DNA from: Archangium violaceum
Lineage (GTDB): Bacteria; Myxococcota; Myxococcia; Myxococcales; Myxococcaceae
Assembly: GCF_016859125.1 (NCBI RefSeq)
Contig: NZ_CP069338.1
Coordinates: 62,001-126,000 of the forward strand
Length of the DNA stretch: 64,000 nt
Direction: 5' to 3'
A program made the position numbers and the translations under genes. Below the pieces are notes generated by a model that worked only from the letters and a program-made list of their open reading frames with translations, searched no databases and was not told the DNA's origin. Below, piece after piece: positions 61,343 through 64,000 of the stretch (its first letter is position 1; the number at the start of each line of letters is the position of its first letter).

Positions 61343-61915
61343 ATGGCACAGCGTGATCAAGACAACCATGAGGGGTCCCGATTTCCCGTGCGCGCACGGC
61401 GGATGGAGCACCCGGTGCGTGACGAGGGCGTCCACCGCGGCGGGCCGGGCCGCCCGGGCTACGCCGCCGGTTCCGGCATCGAGCGCGCCTACAACCAGGG
61501 TGGCCGCGGAGGCCTGGGCGCCTATGAGCGCGGCTACCAGCCCGGCAGCTACGACCGGCTCCTGGAGCGGATGGAGGCCCGTCGCGGACCCGTCCGGCCC
61601 CCGAAGGGCTACCAACGCTCGGACGACCGCATCCGCGAGGATGTCTGCGAGCAGCTCATGGAGGGCCCCGTCGACGTGGGTGACGTGGAGGTCCTCGTCA
61701 AGGACGGCGAGGTGACCCTGAGCGGCTCGGTGGAGGAGCGCTGGGAGAAGCGCGCCATCGAGGACATCGCCGCCAGCGTGCGCGGGGTGCACGACGTCCA
61801 CAACCGCGTCCGCGTGCGGCCCGCGGAGGACAGGCCCGCGGCGCGCGAGGCGGCCGAGCTGCGCGACGAGCGGCCTCGGGAGCAGCGCGGCGACCAGCCC
61901 CACATGGGCACCTGA
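61343..61915 (+). CDS. BON-domain protein, shorter paralogue
   Basis: 190 aa. It has the same plan as the preceding gene: a charged, Gly-rich N-terminus (~1-90), a BON domain (~92-165: YQRSDDRIREDVCEQLMEG, DVEVLVKDGEVTLSGSVEER, EKRAIEDIAASVRGVHDVHN) and an Arg/Glu-rich tail. The near-identical junction (YQRSD-RIRED-CE-LM) shows tandem duplication. Co-transcribed with the larger paralogue; both are probably induced together. No signal peptide. Confidence 0.85.
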   Translation: MAQRDQDNHEGSRFPVRARRMEHPVRDEGVHRGGPGRPGYAAGSGIERAYNQGGRGGLGAYERGYQPGSYDRLLERMEARRGPVRPPKGYQRSDDRIREDVCEQLMEGPVDVGDVEVLVKDGEVTLSGSVEERWEKRAIEDIAASVRGVHDVHNRVRVRPAEDRPAAREAAELRDERPREQRGDQPHMGT

Positions 61916-61954
61916 GCCTCACCGGGGAGGGAGGGCGTGCGGCGGGCCCCGGCC

Positions 61955-63622
61955 TCAGGCCAGGCCTCCCGCGCCCTCCTCCTCCCCATCCAGGTCCAGC
62001 TCCCGGCCCTGTGGCATGTCCACCAGCGCGCCGAGCGGATAGATGATGAGGTGCCGCTGGGGCTCGCTGCCGTGGCTCACCGTCTCCAGGTGGTAGCGCG
62101 AGACGAGCCGGTGCTGCAGTTTGCGCAGCCGGGGAGGCCTCGGGGCCAGGGGCACCACCACGCCCTCGCTCAACACGCGCTGGATGGCGTGCTCGGCCTC
62201 GGCCACCGCCTCGCGGATCTGGTCCTCGTCCACGCCCTCGGCGATGAGGAAGACGTCGCGCAGCACCCGCCGCATCTCCGACGAGCTGTTGCGCTTGATG
62301 GCCAGCACCCGCGCCCCTGTCTTCTCCGACACCTTGCGCAACTTCGGATCATTGGCGCGCGAGCGCAGCGTGAGGACGACGTCCGCGTTCTCCAGCCGGC
62401 CCACCACGCGCGCATCCGCCCCGAGGTCGCGCAGCACGCGCTCGAGCAGATCCCTGCTGGCCGCATGGGCGTAGACGCGCGTGGTGCCCTGGCGCAGGCC
62501 GGGCTCTCGTCGCGGCGTGGGCGCGCCCTCCCGCACGGGGGCCTCGCCCGTCGGGGCGGGCCGTCCGGGCCGCGTGGGCCTCGCGGGCAGTGGGGCCACC
62601 GCCTCGGGCTCCTCCTTCACCTCCACCTGGCCTCCGACGAGCTGGCGCCGCTCGCCTCCCACGTTCTCTCCCGCCAGCAACCGGTCCACCGACTGAGCGG
62701 TGTCGCGATGCACCAGCACCTCGTCGCGCGTCACCATCTCCACCACCACGTCGAAGGTGGGCGGCGCCCGGCGCTCGCTGATCGTCTTCTGCGTGCGGCG
62801 GCGCCGCGCCTCCTCGTCGCTGAGCGTGACGGTGTGCACACCGCCGACCAGGTCCGACAGCGTGGGGTTGAGCACCAGGTTCTCCAGCGTGTTGCCGTGG
62901 GCCGTGGCCACGAGCTGCACGCCGCGCTCGGCGATGGTGCGCGCCGCGGAGGCCTCGGCCGAGGTGCCAATCTCATCCACGATGATGGCCTCGGGCATGT
63001 GGTTCTCCACCGCCTCGATCATCACGTCGTGCTGGCGATCCGGCCGCGACACCTGCATGCGCCGCGCGCCGCCGATGCCCGGGTGGGGAATATCGCCGTC
63101 CCCACCAATCTCGTTGGAGGTGTCCACCACCATGACGCGCTTGCCCAGGTCATCCGAGAGCACGCGCGCCACCTCGCGCAGCTTCGTCGTCTTGCCCACA
63201 CCGGGCCGGCCGAGCAGCAGGATGTTCAGGCCGGTGCCGATGAGATCCTTGAGCATGTCGATGGTGCCATAGATGGCGCGGCCCACGCGCAACGTGAGCC
63301 CCACCACCTTGCCCTGGCGGTTGCGGATGGCGGAGACACGGTGGAGGGTGCGCTCGATGCCGGCGCGGTTGTCCTCGCTCACCGTGCCCACCTGGGCCAA
63401 TACATGCTCCAGGTCCTTGCGGGTGACGGGGGACCCGGACAGGCGCACCACGCGTCCGGTGAGACGGGCCTCGGGCACGCGGCCCAGGTCCATCACCACC
63501 TCGAGGATCTCCCCGGAGGGCAGCTCCCGGACCGCGGTCTGCAACGGCTCGGGGAGGATGCCCACGAGGGACTGGAAGTCGTCATCAGGAACAGGAACGG
63601 CAATGGCGTCGCGTGGACTCAT
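61955..63622 (-). CDS. Ycf45/SpoIIIAA-like AAA ATPase with C-terminal R3H domain
   Basis: 555 aa from ATG 63622 (MSPRDAIAVPVPDDDFQSLV). The ATPase core (~110-320) has Walker A LLLGRPGVGKTTKLREVARV, the strand VMVVDTSNEIGGDGDIPHPG, Walker B PEAIIVDEIGTSAEASAART and sensor VQLVATAHGNTLENLVLNPT. A Pro-rich linker (~375-420) leads to a helical region (SRDLLERVLRDLGADARVVG) and a terminal R3H-like nucleic-acid-binding segment (QHRLVSRYHLETVSHGSEPQ). Cyanobacterial and plastid Ycf45 proteins share this plan; function is unknown there too. It is convergent with the BON pair, 39 bp apart. Confidence 0.85.
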   Translation of the reverse strand: MSPRDAIAVPVPDDDFQSLVGILPEPLQTAVRELPSGEILEVVMDLGRVPEARLTGRVVRLSGSPVTRKDLEHVLAQVGTVSEDNRAGIERTLHRVSAIRNRQGKVVGLTLRVGRAIYGTIDMLKDLIGTGLNILLLGRPGVGKTTKLREVARVLSDDLGKRVMVVDTSNEIGGDGDIPHPGIGGARRMQVSRPDRQHDVMIEAVENHMPEAIIVDEIGTSAEASAARTIAERGVQLVATAHGNTLENLVLNPTLSDLVGGVHTVTLSDEEARRRRTQKTISERRAPPTFDVVVEMVTRDEVLVHRDTAQSVDRLLAGENVGGERRQLVGGQVEVKEEPEAVAPLPARPTRPGRPAPTGEAPVREGAPTPRREPGLRQGTTRVYAHAASRDLLERVLRDLGADARVVGRLENADVVLTLRSRANDPKLRKVSEKTGARVLAIKRNSSSEMRRVLRDVFLIAEGVDEDQIREAVAEAEHAIQRVLSEGVVVPLAPRPPRLRKLQHRLVSRYHLETVSHGSEPQRHLIIYPLGALVDMPQGRELDLDGEEEGAGGLA

Positions 63623-63808
63623 GGCGTGTCTAAAGGTGAATCCTTCCGAGTCGGGTTGCACGTGTTCCCGTGGCCGAGGGGCAACGAGGCACCCGATGCT
63701 AGCGGGCATCCGGGGGCCGCGCCGCTCTCTCGTGGCTGGGTACGGCCCGATGTCCTGCATAGCTCAGCGGGAGGGGCAGAGATGACCCCATCCCCAAGGA
63801 GCGACCCC

Positions 63809-64000
63809 ATGGCCCGGTACGACAAGGACACCGACATTCAAATCAACCCCCCTCTCACCGAGAAGCACCACGCCGACAAGCCCAAGGGCGAGATGAGCGT
63901 CCGAGATGCCGCCGCGATGGAGATGGGGATGTCGCAGCAAACCGTCGAGACCGGCATGCGCGGGGCGCCGGTGCACGGCTTCGGAAATGGGACCGAGACG
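63809..64000 (+). CDS. Small hypothetical protein, cut by the window end
   Basis: An ATG at 63809 follows AAGGAG (63796-63801), and 64 codons stay open to the window end. The visible part is hydrophilic: an N-terminal ARYDKDTDIQINPPLTEKHH, then KPKGEMSVRDAAAMEMGMSQ and a Gly-rich stretch. It loosely recalls small stress or spore-type soluble proteins ('KGEMSVR'), but I do not claim a family. The 187 bp before it hold the promoter region shared divergently with the R3H ATPase gene. Confidence 0.6.
   Translation, partial: MARYDKDTDIQINPPLTEKHHADKPKGEMSVRDAAAMEMGMSQQTVETGMRGAPVHGFGNGTET

Noticed and set aside
63757-63785. tRNA-like GCATAGCTCAGCGGGAG
   Set aside because: Only the D-arm consensus is matched; no anticodon stem, T-arm or acceptor pairing follows, and a good ribosome-binding site and ATG come next.
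1-64000. CRISPR array, insertion sequence or integrase
   Set aside because: No regularly spaced repeats, transposase motifs, target-site duplications or recombinase genes were seen on either strand.

Overview
The window is very GC-rich, with many long genes and strong third-position G/C bias. It has a typical myxobacterial flavour (Cystobacterineae-like, e.g. Archangium, Cystobacter or Melittangium): a multimodular NRPS, a DUF2378 (Myxococcus paralogous family TIGR02265) gene, lipoprotein toxin/SUKH immunity genes, a pre-toxin-TG polymorphic toxin and several myxobacterial-type hypotheticals. Assignment to genus is inference. No rRNA, tRNA, CRISPR array, transposase or phage gene was found.

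Layout. (1) 2-9727: the 3' end of an NRPS gene (partial C, then A-PCP-C-A-PCP-C-A-PCP-TE). (2) 9961-11117: a Cys-rich lipoprotein carrying a GHH nuclease signature, overlapped by a SUKH (SMI1/KNR4) immunity gene; this looks like a SitA/SitI-type toxin pair. (3) 11195-24721: a compact, apparently uncharacterised biosynthetic locus. It contains a 1314-aa adenylation-ketoreductase-carrier protein, two paralogous ~500-aa methyltransferases, a membrane desaturase, a PLP enzyme, and, downstream of the synthetase on the same strand, two FtsX/LolC-E-like permeases with a LolA-like secreted protein. (4) 24975-29760: cysteine desulfurase, a relic of a glycoside-hydrolase accessory domain, a WYL regulator divergent from a glutathione S-transferase with a near-perfect operator palindrome between them, a tandem GNAT protein, a 587-bp non-coding region with a G-rich repeat and a strong orphan intrinsic terminator, and rnk. 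(5) 29875-32740: a pabB-pabA-pabC operon joined by ATGA overlaps, convergent with an RsuA/RluB-type pseudouridine synthase whose last codons lie inside a REP-like hairpin repeat. (6) 33766-35610: a three-gene membrane/envelope operon (tail-anchored helical protein, YqjE-like holin-superfamily protein, DUF3618-like protein). (7) 35665-38968: a gutted GNAT pseudogene, a hypothetical, a ThrE-type exporter, and a Fur-box-headed unit of a small CxC protein plus heme oxygenase. (8) 38991-41432: a second polymorphic toxin (pre-toxin TG plus PD-(D/E)xK nuclease C-terminus) with a likely immunity gene; the toxin N-terminus seems missing. (9) 41472-45316: xanthine dehydrogenase large and small subunits. 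(10) 45429-52454: DoxX protein, AI-2E transporter, lipoprotein endonuclease/exonuclease/phosphatase, VTT-domain protein, a secreted protein, and a lipoprotein followed 4 bp later by a phospholipase-C-like phosphoesterase. (11) 52456-54579: a three-gene minus-strand unit with a frameshifted duplicated-domain gene and a 47-aa lipoprotein. (12) 54725-58880: DUF2378, acyl-CoA synthetase and a large polytopic membrane protein. (13) 58973-64000: GT2 plus DUF2304, two BON-domain proteins, a Ycf45/SpoIIIAA-like R3H ATPase and the start of a small gene cut by the window end.

How the genes work together. The clearest new candidate system is region 3. An acyl is activated on a stand-alone A-KR-ACP protein, with methylation, desaturation and amination enzymes next to it, and a LolA/FtsX-type envelope transport set in the same transcriptional direction. 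Two independent toxin/immunity pairs (regions 2 and 8) suggest contact-dependent or outer-membrane-exchange competition. Names rest on motifs read by eye; no database search was possible.
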